Assembly (NCBI GenBank): GCA_951812775.1
Contig: OX638326.1
Span: forward strand, 1,066,335-1,130,334
Length of the DNA: 64,000 bases
Source of the DNA: an uncultured Alphaproteobacteria bacterium
Lineage (GTDB): Bacteria; Pseudomonadota; Alphaproteobacteria; MPNO01; UBA2964
Direction of reading: 5' to 3'
In this document: in pieces, positions 56,064 to 64,000 of the stretch
How the letters are laid out: every line of letters begins with the position of its first letter
How positions within the stretch are numbered: the stretch's first letter is position 1
Translations under genes and position numbers: made by a program
Notes under the pieces: generated by a model
Told to the model about the DNA's origin: nothing
The model's database searches: none
The model's input: only the letters and a program-made list of their open reading frames with translations

Positions 56064-57689
56064 ATGTCGGATTTTACGTATCACGAAATGTTTCCTGTAG
56101 CCCAAGAGGAACCAGAATACCGCAAGCTTACTTCTGACCATGTCGGGGTAAGTAGTCTCAATGGCACAGAAGTTTTAACGGTTGAAACCGAGGCGCTTAC
56201 CAGGCTAGCAGCCGAAGCCTATTTTGATACTGCGCATTTCCTGCGCCCCGGTCATCTCAAGCAACTCGTCGCCATCCTTGATGATAAGGATGCCTCCCCC
56301 AACGATCATTTCGTGGCCTGGGATCTCTTAAAAAACGCCAACATCGCAGCGGGTGGCGTCTTGCCAATGTGTCAGGATACCGGCACCGCAATCATCATGG
56401 GAAAGAAGGGCCAAAATGTCTGGACCAATGGAAATGATGAAGCTGCCTTAGCAGCTGGTGTCGCCAAGACATATACAGAAAGTAACCTGCGCTATTCCCA
56501 GCTCGCACCGCTTTCCATGTATGAGGAAAAAAACACCGGGAACAATCTACCTGCACAGATCGAACTCTACGCGACTGAAGGTGACGCCTATAAATTTCTG
56601 TTTATTGCGAAGGGTGGCGGCTCCGCAAATAAATCGTTTTTATTTCAGCAAACGCCGTCGATGCTAAATCCAGACCGGCTCATCCCCTTCCTTGAAGATC
56701 AAATCCGATTGCTCGGCACAGCTGCCTGCCCGCCATATCATCTCGCAATCGTCATTGGCGGCACGTCCGCAGAGTTGAATCTTAAAACTACTAAGCTTGC
56801 GAGCACGCGCTACCTTGATGGATTACCTACCCAGGGCAACGAAAACGGACAAGCCTTTCGCGACCTTGAAATGGAAGCCCATATCTTGGCGTTAACCCGT
56901 GAGATGGGGATCGGCGCCCAATTTGGCGGAAAGTACTTCTGCCATGACGTCAGAGTCGTCCGTCTTCCGCGACACGGCGCCTCCTTACCAATAGGCATTG
57001 GTGTTTCTTGTTCAGCCGACCGGCAGGCGCTTGGAAAGATCACCAAAGATGGAATTTTTCTGGAGCAACTAGAAACCAACCCCGCACAGTATATGCCTGA
57101 CGTTGAAGAAGATTCACTTGGTAGTGACGCCGTTTCGATCAACCTCAATCAACCGATGGACGATATCCGCAAGACGCTTTCTGGCTATCCAATTAAAACC
57201 CGATTGGCGCTGACAGGTTCTTTGATTGTCGCCCGCGACCTCGCCCATCTGAAAATTTCAGAACGCCTAAAGGCCGGCGAACCAATGCCCGACTATATGC
57301 GCAATCATCCTGTTTATTACGCTGGCCCCGCCAAGACGCCAACCGGTTTTGCATCCGGTTCGTTTGGCCCAACGACAGCCGGTCGTATGGATTCATACGT
57401 TGCCGAATTTCAGGCCCAGGGCGGCAGTTTCGTCATGCTGGCGAAAGGCAACCGGTCGCAACAGGTTACTGATGCCTGTAAGGAACATGGTGGGTTTTAT
57501 CTCGGTTCAATAGGCGGCCCTGCAGCCCGTCTGGCACAGGAATGCATCAAAAAGGTCGAATGCGTAGAGTACGAAGAACTAGGCATGGAAGCCGTCTGGC
57601 GCATTGAAGTCGAAGACTTCCCGGCTTTCATTGTCGTGGACGATAAGGGGAACGATTTTTTCTCGGAAGTTATTCGTCCAAACGCATAA
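56064..57689 (+). CDS. fumA: class I fumarate hydratase (iron-sulfur)
   Basis: TCA cycle fumarase with a [4Fe-4S] cluster, 541 residues. Cluster and active-site regions are [14 protein letters not shown] (about residue 112), [13 protein letters not shown]-like [30 protein letters not shown], and the beta-domain [13 protein letters not shown] then [15 protein letters not shown]. Single-chain form (alpha plus beta fused). Confidence 0.94.
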   Translation: MSDFTYHEMFPVAQEEPEYRKLTSDHVGVSSLNGTEVLTVETEALTRLAAEAYFDTAHFLRPGHLKQLVAILDDKDASPNDHFVAWDLLKNANIAAGGVLPMCQDTGTAIIMGKKGQNVWTNGNDEAALAAGVAKTYTESNLRYSQLAPLSMYEEKNTGNNLPAQIELYATEGDAYKFLFIAKGGGSANKSFLFQQTPSMLNPDRLIPFLEDQIRLLGTAACPPYHLAIVIGGTSAELNLKTTKLASTRYLDGLPTQGNENGQAFRDLEMEAHILALTREMGIGAQFGGKYFCHDVRVVRLPRHGASLPIGIGVSCSADRQALGKITKDGIFLEQLETNPAQYMPDVEEDSLGSDAVSINLNQPMDDIRKTLSGYPIKTRLALTGSLIVARDLAHLKISERLKAGEPMPDYMRNHPVYYAGPAKTPTGFASGSFGPTTAGRMDSYVAEFQAQGGSFVMLAKGNRSQQVTDACKEHGGFYLGSIGGPAARLAQECIKKVECVEYEELGMEAVWRIEVEDFPAFIVVDDKGNDFFSEVIRPNA

Positions 57690-57807
57690 CGTCTGGACGA
57701 ACAGCTAGGCCCCAAACCATCGATTTATTTACCTTTAAATTTCACCGCCTATTAGCGGCAATGGGTGTATAATATCCCTCTAAAGGTACAAATTTTGGTA
57801 TTTCGGC

Positions 57808-58359
57808 TTGTATAAAGATAATTCACTTCTTCCGCGCGAAGCGGTACGTCTCGCTGCTCTCGGCATTCTGGCCGGGGGACCGATGACCTATGCTGCCCTC
57901 GCTGCTGCTGTCCGAAATTTTACCAGCCGTATTGCCGGCCCCTCTCTCGACCTGATGGGAACCTCGATTGAACTTTTAAGATTTGAAGGACTGGTTGAGA
58001 CAGAAGAAACCGAGACCGAAGAAATTCCCGAAGCTATTTTGACCCTGACAGAAGAGGGCCGTTCGGAACTCATCTCTCTTTTGCGCGCAGCCGTACGACC
58101 ACCGGTCAATGATGTCGCGAAACTGATTCTCGCCCTCAAATTTCGTTTCCTCCACCTTCTTGATATTTCTGACCAATGCGATCAGGTGGAGATGATGACC
58201 GAGGCTTGCGAAGGAGAACTCGCCAGACTGGTTGATTTACGAGGTCACCATAGCGACGACCCAGGACTCCTGATTGACTGGTTGGACCATGATATTGGCC
58301 AGGTGGAAGACCGGCTTGAGTGGCTTCGCGGTCTTAAAATAAATCTCAAAACTTCTTAG
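57808..58359 (+). CDS. PadR-like winged-helix protein
   Basis: A 183-residue protein whose N-terminal 85 residues look like a winged helix (REAVRLAALGILAGGPMTYAALAAAV, then ELLRFEGLVETEE and AILTLTEEGRSEL), and whose C-terminal part is helical (LDISDQCDQVEMMTEACEGELARLV), the PadR-s2 layout. No ATG is available at the start; TTG at 57808 follows an in-frame TAA at 57781. A TATAAT box lies at 57768-57773. Ligand and targets unknown. Confidence 0.6.
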   Translation: MYKDNSLLPREAVRLAALGILAGGPMTYAALAAAVRNFTSRIAGPSLDLMGTSIELLRFEGLVETEETETEEIPEAILTLTEEGRSELISLLRAAVRPPVNDVAKLILALKFRFLHLLDISDQCDQVEMMTEACEGELARLVDLRGHHSDDPGLLIDWLDHDIGQVEDRLEWLRGLKINLKTS

Positions 58360-58369
58360 GACAGCTTCG

Positions 58370-59110
58370 TCAAAAAAGGTGCTGGCCACCTGTGACAAAG
58401 ATTTCCGACCCGGTCACATAACCGAAATCTTCGCCGCACAGTTGGAATATTACCGAAGCCACCTCCTCGGCTGTCCCCATCCGGTTTAATGGGATGCGAG
58501 GAATTAGGGACTCATACTCTGCCCCAATCATTTCTGTTGCGATTTCGCCAGGGGCCACGGCATTTACTCTCACACCAAGCTCCGCAAACTCAACTGCCAT
58601 TTCACGCGTGAGAGCTGAAAGCGCAGATTTAGACGTCGAATAGGCTGAGCCCGCGAAGGGATGAATAGCGTGTCCCGCAATTGACGTAATATTGATGATC
58701 GACCCTTCCGCCCGATGTAGCGCTGCGGCGAACCCACGCGCCAATGTGAGGGGCGCAAAAAGGTTTAAGTCATATACCTCGCGCCAGTCATCCAGACTGC
58801 CATTTAGAGACCCCAACCGTTCCTTATAAGGTGTTTTTGGTGACTGGGCGGCGTTATTGATCAACGCATGAAGGCCATCATCCCCTAAAACGTCATTTGC
58901 CTGTTTGACAAATTCATCAACACTCTTCTGATCTGCAAGGTCTGTAGAGATGTGATGCGCCCAATTTGGGTCGCGTCGGCAATCATCAGGAATATCTTCA
59001 CGCGAGCATGTGATTATTCGCCAACCGGCTTCGCTAAATCGTTTCACCGTGGCGTGGCCTATCCCTCGGCTCGCACCTGTCAAAACGATAGATTTAATCG
59101 GTTCGGCCAT
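58370..59110 (-). CDS. SDR-family oxidoreductase
   Basis: A 246-residue classical short-chain dehydrogenase. Cofactor loop TGASRGIGHATVKRF (about 12-26), NNAAQSPKTPY, catalytic Ser in IINITSIAG, Tyr-Lys in YSTSKSAL, and the C-terminal VTGSEIFVTGGQHLF. Substrate unknown. Same strand as the Usp gene upstream (26-base gap). Confidence 0.9.
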   Translation of the reverse strand: MAEPIKSIVLTGASRGIGHATVKRFSEAGWRIITCSREDIPDDCRRDPNWAHHISTDLADQKSVDEFVKQANDVLGDDGLHALINNAAQSPKTPYKERLGSLNGSLDDWREVYDLNLFAPLTLARGFAAALHRAEGSIINITSIAGHAIHPFAGSAYSTSKSALSALTREMAVEFAELGVRVNAVAPGEIATEMIGAEYESLIPRIPLNRMGTAEEVASVIFQLCGEDFGYVTGSEIFVTGGQHLF

Positions 59111-59136
59111 TCAGTTAGTTAATGCGAATGGCCGGA

Positions 59137-60000
59137 CTACTTGCAAAGCAGGACCGGGATTTCTGTCGCCGTGATTATGTGACGAGTACGACCGCCTAAA
59201 ATCATCTGGCGGACGCGGCTTCTCGAGTACGCGCCCTTAATCAACATATCGGCGCCGGCTTCCCTGGCATGTTTCAAATAAGCCGCACCGATTTCGTCCT
59301 CATGTACATCAAAGCGCAATATGTCCGCGTTGATGCCTGACCAAGCCAACCGGGTCACGCCTTCTTCCGGCGGAATTGACGGCGGTTCTGCAGGGTCTGC
59401 AGCGAGCAACGTAACTTTGTCGGCCTTTTCAAGAATAGGCATTGCTGCACCGATCACATGCGCGGCCTCCGGGCTACTTTCCCAGGCCACGGCTACATGG
59501 CTTCCGGTATTCGCCGGCAATTCTGGTGAGGCAACGAGTGTAGGTCGCCCAGTATCCAACAGCGCTGCTTCTAGGGTAATCGGTGACGGTAACGCAGAGT
59601 CCTTCACCGGACGCCCGACCGCTACAACATCAAATAAGCGACCGCGGATCGCAACGATTTCATCTTCACGGCCACTTTCTTCACGCCAGCAGATAGTCGG
59701 TCCGGATTGACCATTTGGTGCTTCTGCGACGGCAATACCGCTAGACTGACAAAACGAGTCAAAAACTTCACGCGCATGTACTGCCCGTTCGCCACCCTCT
59801 TTTTCAGTAACTTCCATGATTTCTTCGATCATGGATCCATCCATCCCTTCCCCTGTATAGGGAACGAGACCACGAGGATCGGCCCGGACATGCAAAACTT
59901 CTATATGGGAATCAAATCGCGTCGCTATTCGGCCGGCTGCCTCAAGCACAGACTGACCTGATTCACCGCTGCTCACACAAGCAAGAATCGTTTTGATCAT
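59137..60000 (-). CDS. tandem universal stress protein
   Basis: A 287-residue UspA-family protein with two domains: MIKTILACVSSGESGQSVLEAAG starts the first, and the second ends with the ATP-binding pattern GAYSRSRVRQMILGGRTRHI. The first domain lacks a clear GxxG(9x)G(S/T) loop. The ATG at 60000 has GGGAGG upstream and is preferred to an in-frame extension. Confidence 0.88.
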   Translation of the reverse strand: MIKTILACVSSGESGQSVLEAAGRIATRFDSHIEVLHVRADPRGLVPYTGEGMDGSMIEEIMEVTEKEGGERAVHAREVFDSFCQSSGIAVAEAPNGQSGPTICWREESGREDEIVAIRGRLFDVVAVGRPVKDSALPSPITLEAALLDTGRPTLVASPELPANTGSHVAVAWESSPEAAHVIGAAMPILEKADKVTLLAADPAEPPSIPPEEGVTRLAWSGINADILRFDVHEDEIGAAYLKHAREAGADMLIKGAYSRSRVRQMILGGRTRHIITATEIPVLLCK

Positions 60001-60109
60001 GTTTTCCTCCCGGTACAAACAAGTACCATTTTGAGCGACGGCCAAATTTCTCCGTCATCCTAGATTTGACGTTTTTCTCGCCGCATTCAAGTGATTTCGG
60101 ACGATAATT

Positions 60110-60700
60110 TTAAGGAAATAAATGACTTACTGACCATTTACCATTCTCCAATCTGTACAAAATTCTTCGATGCAGACGAAAAGGGCGCTCTTCCCAAAAC
60201 TCGATTGTGGAGGGGATCACCCGAAATCCTGACCATTGAGAGGGTCGGGAAATTTTCGAAACACCGAATTTCGTCGTAAATTTCGCGACGTTCTTTTCAA
60301 GATCAAACTGGCTGTTCATAGGTCGTGACTGGTCAGACGCCCACGCCCCAATTTGGGCCCCTCGAGCACGACTCGCGAAATAATCGTCCGCATCCATATC
60401 GCTTACGGATTCCACAGCGCCTGCGACTCTTACCTGACGCTTGAGTGACTTCCAGTGAAAGACCAGAGCGGCCTTCGGATTCTCTGCCAACTCAAGGCCT
60501 TTTTGACTTTCCAGATTAGTGTAAAAGACGAAACCTTTTTCGTTCGCTTCTTTGAGCAACACCATCCTAGCAGAGGGAACCCCGGATCGATCAGCTGTGG
60601 CTAACGTCATCGCTTCAGCCAGACCCGGTTCAGAATCTTCTGCTTCAGCGAACCATTCCCTAAAAAACTCTAGCGGATTTTTATCGTTTTCGTCGGTCAT
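60110..60700 (-). CDS. pdxH: pyridoxamine 5'-phosphate oxidase
   Basis: FMN enzyme making pyridoxal 5'-phosphate. The 196 residues contain [41 protein letters not shown] (FMN contacts), [16 protein letters not shown], and the C-terminal [19 protein letters not shown] with R-L-H-R at the end. Full length. Confidence 0.95.
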   Translation of the reverse strand: MTDENDKNPLEFFREWFAEAEDSEPGLAEAMTLATADRSGVPSARMVLLKEANEKGFVFYTNLESQKGLELAENPKAALVFHWKSLKRQVRVAGAVESVSDMDADDYFASRARGAQIGAWASDQSRPMNSQFDLEKNVAKFTTKFGVSKISRPSQWSGFRVIPSTIEFWEERPFRLHRRILYRLENGKWSVSHLFP

Positions 60701-60815
60701 CTAGGTGCCTAAAACTCATGTTAAATCAATGGGTTGGGTAAATTTTGCAAGACAGATACGATTTAGGAGCTGTATTCGCACATAAAAAGCCTTGCACTAA
60801 TAACGTTTGGATACC

Positions 60816-60839
60816 CATCTATACATGATAGAATAGATG
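60816..60839. promoter_or_regulatory. nested palindrome in the pdxH/lipoprotein divergent gap
   Basis: CATCTAT and ATAGATG form perfect 7-bp arms 10 bases apart; inside them TCTAT and ATAGA form another pair. Likely an operator or promoter element, 79 bases upstream of the lipoprotein start. Confidence 0.35.
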
Positions 60840-60917
60840 TCAGCGAAAAGTCTTTCGAGAATTTTTCCGAGCGTTTCTGTATGAATTTAGTAGAGCATAT
60901 TGCGTGAGGTTTATGGA

Positions 60918-61397
60918 ATGATGAAGAAACTGGTGACCATCGCCGTGATTGGCATGTTCGGATTAGGCCTGACGGCTTGCGCAGGAAACGACCAAAACGA
61001 GACTGGTGGCGCCATTATAGGTGGTGTAATTGGTGGCCTACTTGGATCTCAGATTGGCGGTGGTAAAGGCAGAGTCGCTGCTTCAGCTGCTGGCGCTGCA
61101 CTAGGCGTCTTTCTGGGAAGCCGTATCGGGAAAAAACTCGACAAGGTAGATCAAATGCATGCGGCCAAGACCCACCAAACAGCACTTGAAACAAATCCGA
61201 TCGGACAGACATCCAACTGGTCCAACCCCGACAGTGGCAACTCAGGAACAGTTACTCCCACGCGAACTGTTGCCAGCGCAGATACGGGTCAACCGTGTCG
61301 CGAATATCAACATACAGTCACTATTGATGGCAAAACCGAACAAGCCTATGGCCGCGCCTGTCGTCAGGCTGATGGAAGTTGGCAAATCCAGAACTAG
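60918..61397 (+). CDS. glycine-zipper outer-membrane lipoprotein (17-kDa antigen-like)
   Basis: About 159 residues. Signal peptide with a good lipobox (LGLTAC, Cys at about 21). A glycine zipper of two hydrophobic hairpins follows (GGAIIGGVIGGLLGSQIGGG, then AASAAGAALGVFLGSRIG), and a C-terminal domain with PCREYQHTVTIDGK and YGRACRQADGSWQI, typical of the RT0821/Lpp0805 surface-antigen group. The ATG at 60918 or the next codon at 60921 is the start. Envelope stability is the usual suggestion. Confidence 0.85.
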   Translation: MMKKLVTIAVIGMFGLGLTACAGNDQNETGGAIIGGVIGGLLGSQIGGGKGRVAASAAGAALGVFLGSRIGKKLDKVDQMHAAKTHQTALETNPIGQTSNWSNPDSGNSGTVTPTRTVASADTGQPCREYQHTVTIDGKTEQAYGRACRQADGSWQIQN

Positions 61398-61529
61398 CAT
61401 CAGAACACTTGCTGCAGAAGACATTGAGGCATACACAACTTTTTGTTGGAGACATCCTCCGGCTTTGCCGTGCGAATCCTTTCGTGTAGGATCGCCCATA
61501 CAGTATTTGCGTAAAGGGGTGCGTAACAC

Positions 61530-62351
61530 ATGACCGAGCCGTCATCTCTCATGAAAGGCAAAAAAGGCCTGATCATGGGTGTCGCGAATGATCGTTCAAT
61601 TGCCTGGGGCATTACCAAGGCTGTTGTGGATCAGGGCGCTGAAGTCGCCTTCACCTATCAAAATGAAGTTCTCGAAAAACGCGTAAGGCCACTGGCTGAG
61701 GGTTTGGGCAGTGACCTCTTGGTCGAGTGCGATGTGTCTGATGACCAAAGCATCGAAAAGGTCTTTTCCACCCTTGGTGATAAATGGGGCTCCCTCGACT
61801 TCGTCATCCATGCCATCGCCTTTTCTGACAAGAACGAGCTTACCGGTAAATATCTCGACACCAGTGCTGAGAACTTTGCGCAGACCATGGCAATTTCCTG
61901 CTATTCCTTCACGTCAGTTTGCCGCGTCGCACAGCCATTGATGAATGAGGGTGGTAGCATTGTGACCCTCACATACGCGGGATCTGAACGAGTGGTCCCG
62001 CATTACAATGTAATGGGCGTCGCAAAGGCAGCGCTGGAATGCAGCGTACGCTATCTCGCGGTGGATTTGGGGAAGGATAACATCAGGGTCAATGCAATTT
62101 CTGCGGGCCCCATCAGAACCCTTGCTGCCTCAGGTATCGGCGACTTCCGATATATCCTCAAATGGAATGAGCTAAATGCTCCTTTGAAACGCAACGTGAC
62201 CATCGATGATGTAGGCGGTGCAGGCCTCTATTTGCTGTCCGATCTCTCAACCGGGGTTACAGGTGAAGTTCATCATGTCGATTGCGGCTACAACGTGGTT
62301 GGCATGAAAGCAGTCGACGCACCCGATATCAGTGTGGTAACCGGGGACTAA
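61530..62351 (+). CDS. fabI: enoyl-ACP reductase
   Basis: NADH-dependent last step of the fatty-acid elongation cycle. The 273 residues show the FabI nucleotide region GVANDRSIAWGI (about 17-28), HAIAFSDKNEL, the catalytic Tyr-x6-Lys in HYNVMGVAKAALE, and INAISAGPIRTLAASGI. Ribosome site AAAGGGG upstream of ATG 61530. Followed by aroC 33 bases on. Confidence 0.95.
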   Translation: MTEPSSLMKGKKGLIMGVANDRSIAWGITKAVVDQGAEVAFTYQNEVLEKRVRPLAEGLGSDLLVECDVSDDQSIEKVFSTLGDKWGSLDFVIHAIAFSDKNELTGKYLDTSAENFAQTMAISCYSFTSVCRVAQPLMNEGGSIVTLTYAGSERVVPHYNVMGVAKAALECSVRYLAVDLGKDNIRVNAISAGPIRTLAASGIGDFRYILKWNELNAPLKRNVTIDDVGGAGLYLLSDLSTGVTGEVHHVDCGYNVVGMKAVDAPDISVVTGD

Positions 62352-62384
62352 GCTAAAACGCTTTAGGAATTCGGGGCTTACCAA

Positions 62385-63455
62385 ATGTCCGATAATAGTT
62401 TTGGCACGCTTTTTCGCGTGACCACCTGGGGGGAGAGCCATGGCCCGGCGATAGGCTGTGTTGTTGACGGCGCACCGCCAGGAATCGCCATCACCGAAGC
62501 CGACCTCCAGACCTGGCTCGACAAACGAAAACCGGGCACATCGCGTTTTGTCACACAACGGCAGGAACCCGATCAGGTTTCGATCCTATCCGGCGTCTTT
62601 GAAGGCAAAACCACAGGTACGCCTATTAGCCTGCTAATCCAGAACCAGGATGCACGCAGCAAAGATTACTCGGCGATCAAGGATAAATTTCGCCCGGGGC
62701 ACGCTGATTACGCCTATTGGAAAAAATATGGCCTTCGCGATTATCGTGGAGGTGGGCGCCCCAGTGCTCGGGAAACCGCGATGCGGGTTGCAGCTGGCGG
62801 AATCGCGCGAAAGATACTCGGACGATCCGTAAAAATTCGTGGCGCGATGGTCCAAATGGGAACCGAATCCATTGACCGAAGTAAATGGACGTGGTCACAG
62901 CGCGAAAAGAATCCATTCTGGTGTCCCGATGCTAAGACCGCAGCGCATTGGGAAAATTATCTAGATGATGTCCGCAAATCCGGTTCTTCAGTCGGCGCGG
63001 TTATCGAAATTGTTGCGTCTGGCATTCCGGCCGGATTGGGCGCGCCGATATATGGCAAGCTCGACGGCGAACTGGCAGCAGCCATGATGAGCATTAACGC
63101 CGTTAAGGGCGTTGAAATTGGTGCCGGCTTTGACACCGCCGCTTTGTCTGGCGAAGAAAACGCTGACGAAATGCGCATGAAGAATGGCAAAGTAGATTTC
63201 GGATCAAATAATGCCGGTGGCATATTGGGAGGCATCTCAACCGGGCAGGATATTGTGGTCCGGTTCGCGGTCAAACCAACGAGTTCAATCCTGACACCGC
63301 GAAACACCATCACCCGGCAGGGACGTAATACGACGATTAAAACAAAAGGACGCCATGACCCCTGCGTTGGAATCCGGGCTGTTCCGGTTGGCGAGGCGAT
63401 GATGGCGTGTGTCCTTGCCGATCACCTATTGAGACATCGTGGTCAATGCGGCTAA
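62385..63455 (+). CDS. aroC: chorismate synthase
   Basis: Last shikimate step, EPSP to chorismate, using reduced FMN. The 356 residues contain the three signatures: [18 protein letters not shown] (about 14-31), [17 protein letters not shown], and [17 protein letters not shown] at the C-terminus. Full length. Confidence 0.97.
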   Translation: MSDNSFGTLFRVTTWGESHGPAIGCVVDGAPPGIAITEADLQTWLDKRKPGTSRFVTQRQEPDQVSILSGVFEGKTTGTPISLLIQNQDARSKDYSAIKDKFRPGHADYAYWKKYGLRDYRGGGRPSARETAMRVAAGGIARKILGRSVKIRGAMVQMGTESIDRSKWTWSQREKNPFWCPDAKTAAHWENYLDDVRKSGSSVGAVIEIVASGIPAGLGAPIYGKLDGELAAAMMSINAVKGVEIGAGFDTAALSGEENADEMRMKNGKVDFGSNNAGGILGGISTGQDIVVRFAVKPTSSILTPRNTITRQGRNTTIKTKGRHDPCVGIRAVPVGEAMMACVLADHLLRHRGQCG

Positions 63456-63458
63456 AGG

Positions 63459-64000
63459 CTACGGACGCGTAAATACACTCACCAGTTCGACATGCGCTGA
63501 CCATAGAAATTGATCGACCGGAATAACTGAATTCAATTTATATCCACCATCTACAAGTTTCCGCGCATCTCGCGAGAAGCTTAGTGGGTTGCAGGATACA
63601 TAGACAATTATTGGAATAGCGCTACCCGCCAGCAACGCGGCCTGAGATGAAGCTCCGGCACGTGGAGGGTCGAGAACGACGACATCCACCTTATCAAGTT
63701 CAACCCCTGCCAAAGGCCGACGGTCAAGGTTTCTCGCTTCAACGGTTACCCGCTCGCCCAACGCATTGGATCGTGCTGCAATCGACAAAGCGTCGAGATG
63801 ATCCTGTGCCAAGTCGACCGCAAAAACATGACTGCCGGCTGCTGCAATGGGCAATGTGAAGGCGCCGCAGCCTGCGAACAGCTCCACAACATTCTGCGCG
63901 CCTTCAACCGCCGACAAAACATGTTCACGCAAAACACCTTCACCCCAGGACGTCGGTTGAACAAATGCATTGGGCGGAATGTTGGTTTGCACTTCACCGA
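63459..64000 (-). CDS. TrmA/RlmD-family RNA (uracil-5) methyltransferase, 5' partial
   Basis: The frame is open to the window edge (GEVQTNIPPNAFVQPT at the cut), so the TRAM and N-terminal parts are missing. The visible part has the SAM loop VVELFAGCGAFTLPIA, ARNLDRRPL, DVVVLDPPRAGAS, and the catalytic Cys in VYVSCNPLSFSRDARKL. Target (rRNA or tRNA) cannot be decided. Convergent with aroC, three bases between stops. Confidence 0.9.
   Translation of the reverse strand, partial: GEVQTNIPPNAFVQPTSWGEGVLREHVLSAVEGAQNVVELFAGCGAFTLPIAAAGSHVFAVDLAQDHLDALSIAARSNALGERVTVEARNLDRRPLAGVELDKVDVVVLDPPRAGASSQAALLAGSAIPIIVYVSCNPLSFSRDARKLVDGGYKLNSVIPVDQFLWSAHVELVSVFTRP

Overview
The window is a contig from an alphaproteobacterium. 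Three things support this. The ssrA gene is circularly permuted (acceptor piece first, coding piece second), which is the alphaproteobacterial form of tmRNA, and an alpha-type sspB follows it. The gene neighbourhoods mreB-mreC-mreD-mrdA-rodA, ilvB-ilvN-ilvC, hflK-hflC-DUF2065 and folA-thyA read as ordinary chromosome. The protein sequences are alphaproteobacterial in style. I cannot fix the genus; a marine or Rhodospirillales-like lineage is a guess.

Layout. Bases 1-10537 are a GC-rich accessory island in decay: a 5'-cut TraG/VirD4 coupling protein, a frameshifted membrane protein, a plasmid-type conserved hypothetical, a GNAT acetyltransferase, a dead ISL3-family IS with visible inverted repeats, an AbiEi/AbiEii (type IV toxin-antitoxin) pair with a lesion in each gene, and a SIR2-HerA defence pair whose SIR2 gene is cut by an IS5-family element. 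The right end of that IS abuts the 3' stump of a sensor histidine kinase, which marks the island/chromosome junction. Bases 10718-19351 hold acyl-CoA metabolism: an acyl-CoA dehydrogenase and an NDP-forming acyl-CoA synthetase on the minus strand; a thiolase-like protein, a DUF35 protein and a second acyl-CoA dehydrogenase on the plus strand; then an SDR, an AhpD-like protein and an EamA transporter. A stand-alone SF2 helicase and tRNA-Lys(CTT) follow.

Bases 21605-27178 are the rod-shape/elongasome operon. It is preceded on the same strand by leuA and, further upstream, by ilvC, ilvN and ilvB (branched-chain amino acids), then miaA and a MetE-like methyltransferase. After serB and degP come a two-component system whose kinase is broken twice, hflKC, mrp, an MBL hydrolase, a lone CoxL-type molybdenum hydroxylase subunit, an L,D-transpeptidase, folA and thyA.

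Bases 49657-55125 are the most striking part. A 5.5-kb element is bounded by near-perfect 25-bp terminal inverted repeats and an 8-bp near-identical target duplication. It encodes an IS1595-family transposase, a type III restriction-modification system (mod and res) and a small ORF. It sits between thyA and ssrA. The mod gene carries two single-base lesions.

The right-hand part is chromosomal: ssrA, sspB, class I fumarase, a PadR-like regulator, an SDR, a Usp protein, pdxH, a glycine-zipper lipoprotein, fabI, aroC and the 3' part of a 23S rRNA/tRNA uracil methyltransferase that runs off the window.

Several lesions are one-base indels in or next to short homopolymers (near 1744, 3716, 33878, 51677, 51755). 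They may be real decay or assembly errors; the sequence alone cannot decide.
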